Assembly (NCBI RefSeq): GCF_023065955.2
Contig: NW_026623008.1
Coordinates: 12,988,501-13,052,500 of the forward strand
DNA length: 64,000 bases
Source: Ursus arctos
Lineage: Eukaryota > Chordata > Mammalia > Carnivora > Ursidae
Direction: 5' to 3'
Part shown: positions 46,082 through 55,071 of the stretch, in pieces
Numbering within the stretch: the stretch's first letter is position 1
How the letters are laid out: the number at the start of each line of letters is the position of its first letter
Notes under the pieces: model-generated
The model's input: only the letters and a program-made list of their open reading frames with translations
Told to the model about the DNA's origin: nothing
Database searches by the model: none
Made by a program: the position numbers and the translations under genes

Positions 46082-46267
46082 AGATTTTATTTATTTATTT
46101 GACAGAGAGAAAGACAGCCAGCGAGAGAGGGAACACAAGCAGGGGAGTGGGAGAGGAAGAAGCAGGCTCCCAGCAGAGGAGCCTGATGTGGGGCTCGATC
46201 CCGGAACACAGGGATCACGCCCTGAGCCGAAGGCAGACACTTAATTACTGAGCCACCCAGGTGCCCC
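46041..46267 (-). mobile_element. SINEC, minus strand, with (TTTA)n tail
   Basis: A complete reverse Can-SINE: long (TTTA)n at 46041-46080, AAAGATTTTATTTATTTATT, a GA-rich segment, GGGGCTCGATCCCGGAACAC (B-box complement) and GAGCCACCCAGGTGCCCC at the tRNA-like head. A perfect 15-base target-site duplication, TAGCATTGCTGTTTA, is at 46026-46040 and 46268-46282. It inserted into L1M-like sequence. Confidence 0.95.
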
Positions 46268-46282
46268 TAGCATTGCTGTTTA

Positions 46283-46735
46283 AATGGTCATTAAAAAATA
46301 CTAACTATAAACAAATTAAAGAAAAAAGGCAACCGTTCTGTCCCCCTGAAGGCTCATATTTGCTCGGCTTCTGAGTATAGTGTTCCATAATGTGTCATGC
46401 ATGCTTTTTCCGAAGGCGGGATCGACCTTTGCACACTGGTTCATACCTTGCCTTTTTCTTAGGTGCATGGAGATATAGTTCGTGTACAGCAGAATTCTCT
46501 CCTTTTGGAGAATACAGTTCTAGAAAATCTCAGCAAATGTATTTCATCGTGAAACGACTCTGAGTCCTATGTCATGGACCTCCTTCCGTGTCCGTGGAAC
46601 TAAACTAAATACCCAGCTGTGGGGGATTTAAGAACAAAACCAGTCATGCCATAAAGTATCTAATCCCCTAAGGATGGGCATGGAGGTTGCTTCCCCCCTT
46701 CACTCTGGTAAACAGTGCCATGGCACATGCGGGAG
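46283..46735 (+). repeat. L1M-type 3' UTR remnant
   Basis: Old L1 3' end phrases are visible: AAAAAATACTAACTATAAAC, CATAATGTGTCATGCATGCT, CACACTGGTTCATACCTTGC, then GGATGGGCATGGAGGTTGCT and GGTAAACAGTGCCATGGCAC. It ends about 100 bases before exon 5. Confidence 0.55.
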
Positions 46736-46832
46736 CTTACGGTCAATGCAGCAACGGGTCGGAAGGTGGGCCCAGAGCACCCCCCCGACTCACTAGGTCC
46801 CCTCCCTCTCCTGCCCTCTCGCCCGGCTGTAG

Positions 46833-47033
46833 GGAACCGGCTGGACGAGGGCTCGGACGTGGAGTCGGAGCCGGACCTCCCTCTGAAGCGTAAGCAGCGT
46901 CGCAGTCGGACCACGTTCACGGCTGAGCAGCTGGAGGAGCTGGAGAAGGCCTTCGAGAGGACTCACTACCCGGACATCTACACCCGCGAGGTAGCTGGCG
47001 CAGAGGACCAAGCTGACGGAGGCGCGTGTCCAG
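46833..47033 (+). CDS. PAX7: PAX7 exon 5: linker and homeodomain helices 1-2, with a frameshifting extra T
   Basis: The exon encodes [20 protein letters not shown], then the paired-class homeodomain from its first residue (QRRSRTTFT, 46895) through helix 1 ([17 protein letters not shown]) into helix 2. It binds TAAT-type DNA with exon 6. LEKAF separates it from PAX3, which has LERAF. The acceptor is CTGTAG|GG and the donor CAG|GTGAG at 47033/47034. The exon is 201 bases, but the conserved frame needs 200. After TRE the sequence reads GAGGTAGCTGGCG where GAGGAGCTGGCG is expected, so the T at 46992 is extra. Omitting it in reading restores the helix 2 and turn residues up to RVQ. As written the frame shifts at homeodomain residue 33 and reaches TAA at 53388-53390 after splicing. 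I judge it a functional exon with a probable sequence error. Confidence 0.97.
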
Positions 47034-47864
47034 GTGAGGCGGCGCCTCGGGTGTGTGCCCTGCGGGCGTCTGGGAGAGGCGGGAACGAGAAGGTGGAGGT
47101 GGCCAGCGTCCCAGGCTTGGGTGGGCCCCCAGAGGGTTCTGAAACGGGTGGTCCAGGGACCGTGTAGACAAGGAATGCCACTGGCACTTGATGCGGAGTA
47201 AGTGGGCAGCAGGTGGTGCTTGACTGACCGAGGGGAAGCCAGGCTGTGCGGTGAGACTTGCTGGGTGGCCCTCATCCCTCCAGCGATGAGCCAGAAGGGA
47301 AGGCTCGGGAAGCATGAATGGCTCCCAAGCTCTGATGAGGGGAGGAAGTGATGCGGATGGAAATTCCTGGAAGGCCTAGCTTCTTAAGACGGGTAAAGAG
47401 TTTCCCGTTACAGGCAGCATGCAAGCACACGGAGCAGGCATGTTCCTGGTGGGTTAGAAGCATCAGAGGGAGGGTGGGCAGACCTCGAACACTCCCTCCA
47501 CGCCTGCGAGTGTGCGGTTCCTTATCAGAGGGACTGGGGGCGGGGAGGGTGGAGAAGGAGCAGAGCCTGCCTGGGCTTGGCCTGCCCCTCCCCTGCCCCC
47601 TCCACTCCTCTCCCCTCCTTTCCCCAGGTGGCGGAGGAAGGCAGAGGGTGGTGGTGAGTGTCTCCTGTGGGAACATATTCCCAGCCCATCTTCTCCATAA
47701 GCGAGGCAGGCGGGTCGGTAGGAGGGGCCGCCCCAAACTGCTCACCAGGGACTCCCAGCTGAGGGGAGCCAGCCTTTGCTGGGCACCCACTTTGTTCCCG
47801 CCCTCCGGAACACTGGGACCTTCTCACACATGACCTGGTGGAACCTCAGACCACCTTGTCGGGC

Positions 47865-47990
47865 AGGTCACCTCCAGGCAGGCCCCACAGGGGCAGAAAC
47901 AGGCTCAGAGAAGCTGCACACCCAGGGGCACAGAGCTCAGCGGGCGCTGAGCTGGGCCCCGAACTCAGGCCTGGCAGATACCAAAGCCCA
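47865..47990 (-). repeat. MIR fragment
   Basis: Reverse MIR: GGGGCAGAAACAGGCTCAGA, GGCACAGAGCTCAGCGGGCG, CCCGAACTCAGGCCTGGC. Confidence 0.65.
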
Positions 47991-48774
47991 AGTTCTTTCC
48001 ATGGGGAAGGAAGAAGTTGACTCAGAGCCTGGGATTTGAAAGCAGTGGGGAAAGTTCTAGAAGCAAGCTGGCATGTAAGCGCTCCAGGAGCCAGTGTACC
48101 TCCCTCCACCCTCTCCACCCCCACTCCTGGAGTGGGGGGTCCGAGGCTGCCTTTGAGGGAGACCCCCAGGGGAAGGGGGCAGGCAGCAGCAGCCAGCTCA
48201 TCTCATTCCCTCCCCCTCTCCAGGCTGATATCTGAGCCTGCCCTCACCCCGAGCCTCCCTCCCCCTGCTCTGATCCTCCTGCAGCTGTTCTCCTGGGCAC
48301 ATTCCTGGGTGCTTTCTCATTCCCACGTCTGGCGGCCACGGCTGCTTCCCACCACCTTGAAGCCTGACCGCTCCTTGTAAAATTTCCTGGCTGTCAGGGC
48401 AGTGCTTTTATTGGCCCAGGGGACCCAGAAACAGGTGTCATTCAAGGTCCAAGGAGGGAGGGGGGCTGGGAACAGGGGGAGCAGCCAGAGCCTAGGCAAA
48501 GCCAGAGCGAGGGGGCCAAGGCAGACCTCTTGCACATGCTGACTCCTCTGTCAGCCTTTGGGCTCCCCCAGGGCAGTGAGTCTCCCCGGCTTTAGCCTGA
48601 GAACTTAACTTGATCCCAACAGGGGAGGGGTCAGTATATGTTGAGTTGGAAAAGAATGAACAAAGGCTGACCCCCAAAAAGTCAAGACAGGAATGATAGA
48701 AGATTTGGCCTGGAGAAGAGGTTTGGAAGATGCAGCTAAGAGGCCTCAGAGGGTGGGAGTGGGAGCCACAGGCC

Positions 48775-48890
48775 TGGGCTTCCATTGGTCTCTGATTCTG
48801 ATCAGTTTCCCTTCCTGAGACTTGGTTTCCCATCTATAAATAAAGGCAAGGAACTAAATGATCACTGAGGCTCCTTAAAGTTCTAGGATC
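48775..48890 (+). repeat. MIR fragment
   Basis: Forward MIR: CCTGAGACTTGGTTTCCCAT, CTATAAATAAAGGCAAGGA. Confidence 0.6.
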
Positions 48891-49179
48891 CTTACTTATT
48901 GGCAATCAGAGCTGCCTTGTGAGGTGATGAGATCCCCATGACTGGAAGCATTCAAGCCAAAGTACAATGTCCAGTGGATCAGAACCCCTGGTGAGAGTGC
49001 TTCTGCTCTGGGTAGTAGAGCAGAGAGCTCAAAGCCTCCCGAGCACTGCTCCAATTCTGTGGTGTTGGGGTCTCAGGTCTCTGTTTTGAAGAGTCTGTGG
49101 TTTGGGATTTTGCAGTCCTGACACATGTCAGCTCAGTGGCCCAGGAACATGGTGGGAGAATGGAGCAGTTCAGAGCGGG

Positions 49180-49360
49180 CTCAGAGCCAGATGCCGAGGT
49201 GTGAGTTCCAGCTCCAGCACGTACGCCTCTGGCCTCAGTTTCCACATCTGCAAAGCAGAGATGACAGTAATAGCCCCCCCTCCTTGTTCTAAGGGTTAGA
49301 CGCGCATATGTGAAAAAAACTCACGCTCAAAGTTAGGATGTGCCTGGCACCAGAAGCACC
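49180..49360 (+). repeat. MIR
   Basis: Forward MIR: GGCCTCAGTTTCCACATCTG, CAAAGCAGAGATGACAGTAA, TTCTAAGGGTTAGACGCG, GTGCCTGGCACCAGAAGC. Confidence 0.75.
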
Positions 49361-49444
49361 ATAAGCGGGGTACGTTCTTACTAAACTGCACCTGTTCTTG
49401 ATGGTTCCGACTCTGGCCACCCTGGCAACGCCCAGTTCCTTCAT

Positions 49445-49570
49445 CTGGCTCTCCCTTATTGAGCCCCTACTGTGTGCGGGACGCCGTTCTAGGCACTGGG
49501 GATTCAGCACACAGAAATCTCTGCTGTCACGGAGCTGATCTCCCAGGAAACAAGGAAACAGGAAAACGTG
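49445..49570 (-). repeat. L2 3' end
   Basis: Reverse L2: TTATTGAGCCCCTACTGTGT, GCCGTTCTAGGCACTGGGGA, TTCAGCACACAGAAATC. Confidence 0.8.
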
Positions 49571-49924
49571 ACAGGCGTTCCCTCCCTCTGGCTCGGCTCC
49601 AGCCCGGCTTTTGAAGCCTACAGGTGTTACTTGGCATCCCCGATGTCTGGAGGAGACACCCCTGTCTCGGCTGGCAGCAAGCCACCAGGAAGTGTGGAAA
49701 AGGGGTCAGGCAGGAGGACACATGACTTCCTCTGGAAGGCTCTTCATTTTTAAAAAGCTGGGGGCCAACCGTGCATCTTCCTTGGAGGTAAACGGATCCA
49801 CTGTGTCCCAAGTGCCAGGACCTCTGAGCTTATGTATTTCCTCCAGAAACAGAAGCCACCCTGAAGGGAATCCCATTTTAGAAGCGCTGGAAGGACCCTG
49901 TAATTAACAGTCTTTCCCTAACAG

Positions 49925-50140
49925 TAGGTCATGTTTATAGCGCACTCCTTACGCGCCAGGCCTGATGCTCCGAGTTCTCCCTACATTATCTTTATCATCC
50001 TCCCCATCATCCTGGGACGTAGGTGTGGTTAGTCCCTCCCCCTCCAGGTGAGAAACCTGAGCTTCAGCTAAGGGCAGAAATTTCCTAAAGACACAGTTAC
50101 CAAGCAGCAGTGCTGGGACTTGAACTGGAGTCGGCCTGTC
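49925..50140 (-). repeat. MIR
   Basis: Reverse MIR: GTTTATAGCGCACTCCTTAC, GCGCCAGGCCTGATGCTCCG, GGTGAGAAACCTGAGCTTC, CTGGGACTTGAACTGGAG. Confidence 0.75.
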
Positions 50141-50444
50141 CCGTTCTTTTCTTCTGGGCTCCTTGGAGATAACGGCCAGATGGACCCTCCAGCTCCGTTG
50201 ACAGCTGCTCCTGCAGTGTCCTGCTCCCAGTGCGAGGTGTTGGGGGAAGGACCAAAAATGGATACGAAAACTCAGCCTCTGCTCTCAAAGGACGCAGCCC
50301 CGATCAGGGATTGTGGGTGGGTGCTGGGGCTACCCCTGCCCCTCCTGGAGCCTCCGTTGCCCACCTGTGAATGGGCAGCTCGCCCCGGCTGCTGGCGAAG
50401 AGCTCTTCCAGCTTAGCCAACAGAGGCTTTCCAGCGGGACGGTT

Positions 50445-50645
50445 GTAGATGTTGTTCCAAGCACTTTGCCGGCGTGAACTCACTTCAGGTCCAGAACCAC
50501 CAGAGGGGGATGCCGGGATTAAGCACAAAGAAACAAAGGCACAGAGGGATAAGGGAATTTGCCCATCTTAGCTAGGAATTAGAGGCAGGATTCAAGCCCA
50601 GGCGTTCGGGTTCCGGACTCCCTGCTCTTAATCATCCCGTTACAC
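50445..50645 (-). repeat. MIR
   Basis: Reverse MIR: CCAAGCACTTTGCCGGCGTG, AACAAAGGCACAGAGGGATA, GGAATTTGCCC, CAGGATTCAAGCCCAGGCG, ending CTGCTCTTAATCATCCCGTT. Confidence 0.8.
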
Positions 50646-52106
50646 TTTGTGAAGAGGGAGGTGCCTGCTGGGATGGAGACATCCCTTGGTAAACAGAACA
50701 ATAGAGGAAAAGAGGTGAGAGAATTGACAGCAAAGGGCGCGTCCTCCCAGATTCCTTCCTCCAGGAAGTCCTCCCAGATTCTGAGAGGTGAAGTCAGAAG
50801 CCCGTCCTCAGACCTCCTCCCAGCACCTGTATGTCACCTGAGCTTACTGCCCTGCGAAACAGCCATTCTTTCCCTTGTCTGTTGTGTGCCCAGGCAGGGG
50901 GCCGCTTGAAGGAAGGCTAGGACTGTCCCGTTCAGCTGTCTATCCTTAGGATCTCGCTTGGCATGCAGCAGAGTCCCAGCAAAGGTTTGAGATGAGAAGG
51001 AGGGAAGGAGAAGGAAAAGACGGGGAAGGATGGAAGGGGAAGAACGTCTCCAACTTTCTTTAGTATTCTTTATTCGAGGAAAGGGTGACCCCCAGCTAAG
51101 GGACTGTGACAGCGTGCCACACGGGAGCAGCGGGTCCCACACCGAAGTCATTCTCCGACCAGCTTCGAGATTGCTGCCACGTATGCACATGACCCATATT
51201 GTTATTCACTTCTAAAATAAAATTGATACGTTTTAAAATAAAAGCTTCTCCCACCGTCACATAAGGAAGGCCTTTGGAAACACACACCAGGGCAGACCGA
51301 ACAACACAACGGCGGTCCCGCAGGGGAATAGCACACGCAGGGGCTCCTCTCCGTGTTGAAAAGGAAGCTCAGCAGGTGTTAGTCAGGCACTAAGGCTGCA
51401 TTAGCGCCAAGCCCAGACCTCGTCTTCCACGCGCACAGAAGGCCTGGAGGGCAAGTTAAGTGGTTCAGGGTTCTTTAAGGTCTGTGTCGCTGCCGTCTGG
51501 GATGTCCCTCCAGCATGGGGTGCTAGGACTCCCACCCTTTGGGAAACACAGGATGGAAACAAACATGAGCCACCCACCCTCTCCCAGAAGCAGGAAGTGA
51601 GGAGACACTGCCCCACAGTCCTCGCCAGTTCAGAAGCCCCTCAGTTGGACTCGTGGCATCCATCCCACCAGGATGCCCCCGGGACGCCCTCAGCACCCTG
51701 GGGAGTGGGGAGAAGCCGGGACCTTAATTTTGATCCAGAGCCCGTCCTCACTCCTGATCTGACTGCCTCCTTGCCTTTCTCTGTGTGTCCCAAACGCGTC
51801 AGAGGCAGCTGTCCTATTCATCTGGCTCGGAAAGCTAAACACAGCTTCTCTCCTCCAGAAGGTTCTGGAAAACAAAAGAAGACACCAGGGGCCACCTAAG
51901 CACCCCCCCTCCCCACCATCCAGCTGAGACGGCCATCCCCTGTGTCTGCAGACATGGTCTGAAGGTTTGGTGGGGGGGGCCTTAAGTGATCCTGTGCCAG
52001 GGGAGGTCAAGGTCTTTATCCCACCACGGAGGGGGGGCTCCCAACTGAGACTGACGGCACCAGCCCTGGCAGAGACACACAAGAGCCATCTCTCTATTCC
52101 CTTGTT

Positions 52107-52265
52107 CGTTCATTCATTCATTCATTCATTCATTCATTCATTCAGTATCCCGTGAGCACCTAGGGAGCCATAAGCAGTGAGCAAGGAAAGCGTGGCCTCT
52201 GCCCATGGGGCCTAGAGCCTGAGGGGGAGACAAAGAGAAGCATAGCCCAGAAAACAAACACATAG
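52107..52265 (-). repeat. L2 3' end with (CATT)n
   Basis: A (CATT)n run at 52111-52144 is followed by reverse L2: CAGTATCCCGTGAGCACCTA, GCAGTGAGCAAGGAAAGCG, CATGGGGCCTAGAGCCTG. Confidence 0.75.
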
Positions 52266-52574
52266 GCTAAGTGCATGTGCTGGGAGCTCACAAGGAAGCT
52301 GGAGGCCTCTGGAGAGGAGGCAGGACCTGCCTGCAGTTGCCTTACATGAGGTGATTAGGGAATCAGAGAGGTGGAGGCATTGCAGCCGAGCCTGCTGGTC
52401 GAGGAGCCGGCTGCGGGAAGAGGGTCTGGGTGAGAGGGAACAACATGTACAAAGCCCAGAGGTGGAAAAGAACCCTCCCCCCCCCCGCCGAAGCAGCCCC
52501 TGTGTCCCACCCTCATTCCCCTTTTCTGGCCCGGAACTCATGGCCAATCCAGACAGGTGAGTTCTAGAAACTCT

Positions 52575-52800
52575 AACTGATTGAAGTTCGAACCTCGGCT
52601 TCGTTACAGCTAGCTAGCTGTGTGGCCTTGGGCAAATTGTGGGACCTCTGTGAGCCTCGGTTTCCCCTTCCGTGAGATGGGAATAGGAGGACATGTCTCA
52701 CGGGTCTCCATGTGGACAGACGTGAAAGCACTAGCTCAGGGCTTGGAGCAGAGGAAGACTCAAATGTGTTAGGTTATTTTTCCATGGTTGCTTAATAAAT
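52575..52800 (+). repeat. MIR
   Basis: Forward MIR, nearly full length: GTTCGAACCTCGGCTTCG, AGCTGTGTGGCCTTGGGCAA, GAGCCTCGGTTTCCCCTTCC, TTGCTTAATAAATGCC. Confidence 0.85.
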
Positions 52801-53049
52801 GCCTATGTCAGTGTGAAGTGGGTTTTCCTGATCAAGGGGGGGCCCATGCTGGCTGGGTAAGCAAAGTTTAGGGCTCTGGACAAAGACCTGATTCTCACAT
52901 CTGCCTCTGGCAGGGGCATCTCCTTCAGGCGTGTTCCCGACGTGGGGCTTCCTGGAGGAGGTGGGGGTGAGCATGGGTTAGATTGGGGGGTGGTCCCCCA
53001 GACATCGGTGGAGGCAGGAGCAGCCCGCAGTGGACACAGCACCCAGAGT

Positions 53050-53215
53050 CACCCAGACCTCCCGTGCCTCCAGCTCACACTGTCCCATGGGCAAGTCCCC
53101 CCGCTGTCCCTGAATCTCCATTTGTTCCTCTGTAAAATGGGGAGAACTATGCTAATCCCCTCACCGGGTGGTGGTGAGGACAGGGTGGGATCACGCCCAT
53201 GGAAGTGCTCTGCCC
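53050..53215 (+). repeat. MIR
   Basis: Forward MIR: CTGAATCTCCATTTGTTCCT, CTGTAAAATGGGGAGAACTA, GTGGTGGTGAGGACAGGGTG, 160 bases upstream of exon 6. Confidence 0.7.
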
Positions 53216-53376
53216 CGCTGTCCCAAGCGGCAGGGAGGCGGGGGTCTCCTCCCACGGTGGAGGGGGGGATACTGGCTGGACAGAGGGTGATGGCTCAGGG
53301 ACCGCTTCTAGCTGTGTCTCAGCTCTCCACCCGGAGCTGGGCTGAGGGCTCTCCTCTCTCTGCTCCTGACCCCCAG

Positions 53377-53544
53377 GTCTGGTTCAGTAACCGCCGCGCC
53401 CGCTGGCGTAAGCAGGCAGGAGCCAACCAGCTGGCAGCGTTCAACCACCTTCTGCCAGGGGGCTTCCCGCCCCACCGGCATGCCCACGCTGCCCCCCTAC
53501 CAGCTGCCGGACTCCACGTACCCCACCACCACCCATTTCTCAAG
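53377..53544 (+). CDS. PAX7: PAX7 exon 6: homeodomain helix 3 and start of transactivation region, with two extra C
   Basis: The exon starts with recognition helix residues [13 protein letters not shown]; Ser50 (AGT, 53386-53388) and Asn51 are the paired-class DNA-contact residues, and the homeodomain ends near 53418. It continues [19 protein letters not shown], the PAX7 form (PAX3 has LMAFNHLIPGG). The acceptor is CCCCAG|GTC and the donor CAAG|GTGAGT at 53544/53545. The exon is 168 bases against 166 expected. CCGCCCCACCGGC near 53470-53473 has one C more than the conserved PPTG codons, and ACCCATTTCTCAAG near 53532-53534 has one more than TISQ. Ignoring these gives the conserved [13 protein letters not shown] and TYPTTTISQ. 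Together with the exon 5 T the shifts total three bases, but the premature TAA at 53388-53390 lies upstream. I read this as base error in an intact gene. Confidence 0.97.
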
Positions 53545-53631
53545 GTGAGTGCACAATCTTAGCCATGACCTTTCACCCCCCCCATCCCTCCCTTCCTTAA
53601 CCAAGAAGGAATCATAAGAGCTATTTTGTAA

Positions 53632-53831
53632 AGGTTTTTATTTATATGAATGAGCAGAGAGAAAGAGCATGAGCAGGGGGGAGGAACAGGGGAAGAAGCA
53701 GACTCCTGATGAACGCAGAGCCCTTCACGGGCCTTGAAGCAGGGCTCGATGTGGGGCTGGATCCCCGGACCCTGAGATCATGACCTGAGCCCAAGTCAGC
53801 AGCTCTACCAACTGAGCCACTCAGGTGCCCC
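53632..53831 (-). mobile_element. SINEC, minus strand, old copy
   Basis: A diverged reverse Can-SINE: TTTTTATTTATATGAATGAG, GA-rich segment, GATGTGGGGCTGGATCCCC, GACCCTGAGATCATGACCTG and GAGCCACTCAGGTGCCCC. Flanks AAGAGCTATTTTGTA and AAGGCTGTTTTTTA look like a decayed target-site duplication. Confidence 0.88.
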
Positions 53832-53989
53832 AAGGCTGTTTTTTAATTGACCATTTGTCTATTTGATGTGGATGGGCTGTTAAAATGGGAAAAAAGGTCT
53901 TGCCCTTGAACTTCTTGTTACTGCCAACAGACCACAGAGCATCCCGGTGAACAGGCACAACGCAACCTTCCCGAACAATTTTAGAACAG

Positions 53990-54050
53990 AGTGTCTCAAA
54001 CTGTAAAGTCACATACATCTCCTGCAGTCTTATTAAAATGCAGAAGGGAC
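53990..54050 (+). repeat. MER5-like fragment (tentative)
   Basis: Reads GTGTCTCAAACTGTAAAGTC and GCAGTCTTATTAAAATGCAG, like the end of a MER5-type hAT element. Confidence 0.45.
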
Positions 54051-54339
54051 AGACAGACAAGGCTACCCTCCCTCCCTGGACCTTCCCTCCATTCTGCCCA
54101 CCCCCTGCTTCCCCCTCAGCACACATTAGCAATCCCACTACTTGACATGTGACTCGTGAGGTCCCCCGTGGCTCCCTCTTAAAGGGCTGGCAGGCTGGAG
54201 TTCTAGAAGCCGAGGAGAGAGGCAGGGGACCCTCCCTATGATTCTTGATGAAAAATTGATGATTGTTCCATTCTCTGTTTGCCCTGGCAAACAGAACGGC
54301 AGCCCCGCAGCCAGGAGCAGAAATGGCAGCTCAAACCCT

Positions 54340-54485
54340 GGCCCTCATTACCAGCCTTATCACCTTGCACGAGAGCCCCGACCCCTCCAAGGCTCGGTTT
54401 CTTCATCTGTAGAATGAGAATCGTATTCTTGCCTCATACCCGTAGCCAGTACTTGTAAAGGCACCTTGCAAGTGGTTGGTGCCCA
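54340..54485 (+). repeat. MIR
   Basis: Forward MIR: GGCTCGGTTTCTTCATCTGT, AGAATGAGAATCG, ACTTGTAAAGGCACCTTGCA. Confidence 0.7.
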
Positions 54486-54539
54486 CAAAATGCTATCGGG
54501 ACAGGCCTGGGTAGACAGCCAGCGGGACAGGCCAGCAAG

Positions 54540-54605
54540 GTCTGACTCTGAGTCCAGATGACATTTATCGAGCCCTGCTGTGTGCCAAACACTAAGCAAC
54601 ATGGC
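54540..54605 (-). repeat. L2 3' end fragment
   Basis: Short reverse L2: GACATTTATCGAGCCCTGCT, GTGTGCCAAACACTAAGC. Confidence 0.6.
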
Positions 54606-54867
54606 TGGTTCACAGTTGCCTTGAGTTACGTGGTACGTCGCTTAGCTGTCAGTCAGGACTGGGCTAGACCCTAGCGCCCTCCGCAGAAGCCAACTTGGCC
54701 CCTCCTGAGTAGTGACAGTAGGTGGTCCCCTCCCTCCACTGGATGGAGACTGGGACGAGGAGGCTCCTGGCTTGTTTTCCAAGCAGGTGCTTCTTTCCCT
54801 GCCCCGGGGACTCCCACCATCTGGGCTGGGTCCGCTTGCTCAGGCCCTCTCCTGGGTCTCTCCACAG

Positions 54868-55071
54868 ATGGGGGCAGCACCGTGCACCGGCCCCAGCCTC
54901 TCCCACCGTCCACCATGCACCAGGGGGGACTGGCTGCGGCCGCCGCGGCCGCCGACACCAGCTCTGCATACGGAGCCCGCCACGGCTTCTCCAGCTACTC
55001 GGACAGCTTCATGAACCCGGCGGCGTCCTCCAACCACATGAACCCCCGTCAGCAACGGCCTGTCTCCCCAG
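54868..55071 (+). CDS. PAX7: PAX7 exon 7: Pro/Ser/Thr-rich transactivation region, with an extra C near its end
   Basis: The exon encodes GGSTVHRPQPLPPSTMHQGG, then Leu and seven alanines (54933-54953, mixed GCN codons), DTSSAYGARHGFSSYSDSFM and NPAASSNHMNP. PAX3 lacks this alanine run. Relative to the human protein as I recall it, there are two substitutions, GF for SF after ARH and Ser for Pro in NPAAxSN. The acceptor is CTCCACAG|AT and the donor CCCCAG|GTAGGT at 55071/55072. The exon is 204 bases against 203 expected. At 55033-55037 there are five C after AA where ATGAACCCCGTCAGC needs four; ignoring one restores VSNGLSPQ and the splice phase. As written, reading leaves the PAX7 frame here. 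The next exon, with the remaining transactivation domain, is beyond the window. Confidence 0.97.

Larger units (their letters stand above)
847..46832 (+). other. PAX7: PAX7 intron 4 (about 46 kb)
   Basis: The intron starts GTAGGG after exon 4 and ends with a pyrimidine-rich tract and TGTAG before exon 5. The first 8 kb is free of interspersed repeats that I can recognise and contains A/T-rich islands with many TAAT cores. From about 8.8 kb onward it is dominated by old MIR and L2 fragments, with SINEC insertions near 21.9, 35.1, 39.8 and 46.0 kb. I see no second gene in it: the longest open frames (up to about 270 codons, for example 2728-3537 minus strand) are low-complexity and lack recognisable domains, and no RNA gene is evident. 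Confidence 0.9.
47034..53376 (+). other. PAX7: PAX7 intron 5
   Basis: A GT-AG intron of 6.3 kb splits the homeodomain between residues 46 and 47, the conserved PAX3/7 position. It holds MIR and L2 fragments and an L2-derived (CATT)n. I see no second gene. The 3' end before exon 6 is CTCTCTCTGCTCCTGACCCC plus CAG. Confidence 0.9.
53545..54867 (+). other. PAX7: PAX7 intron 6
   Basis: A GT-AG intron of 1.3 kb, starting GTGAGT and ending CTCTCCACAG. It carries one minus-strand SINEC, a MER5-like fragment and a MIR. I see no coding sequence in it. Confidence 0.9.

Noticed and set aside
46833..55071. PAX7 as a pseudogene because of four frameshifts
   Set aside because: All introns, GT/AG sites and codon structure are preserved, and the changes are all single-base gains, mostly in C runs; sequence error is more likely.
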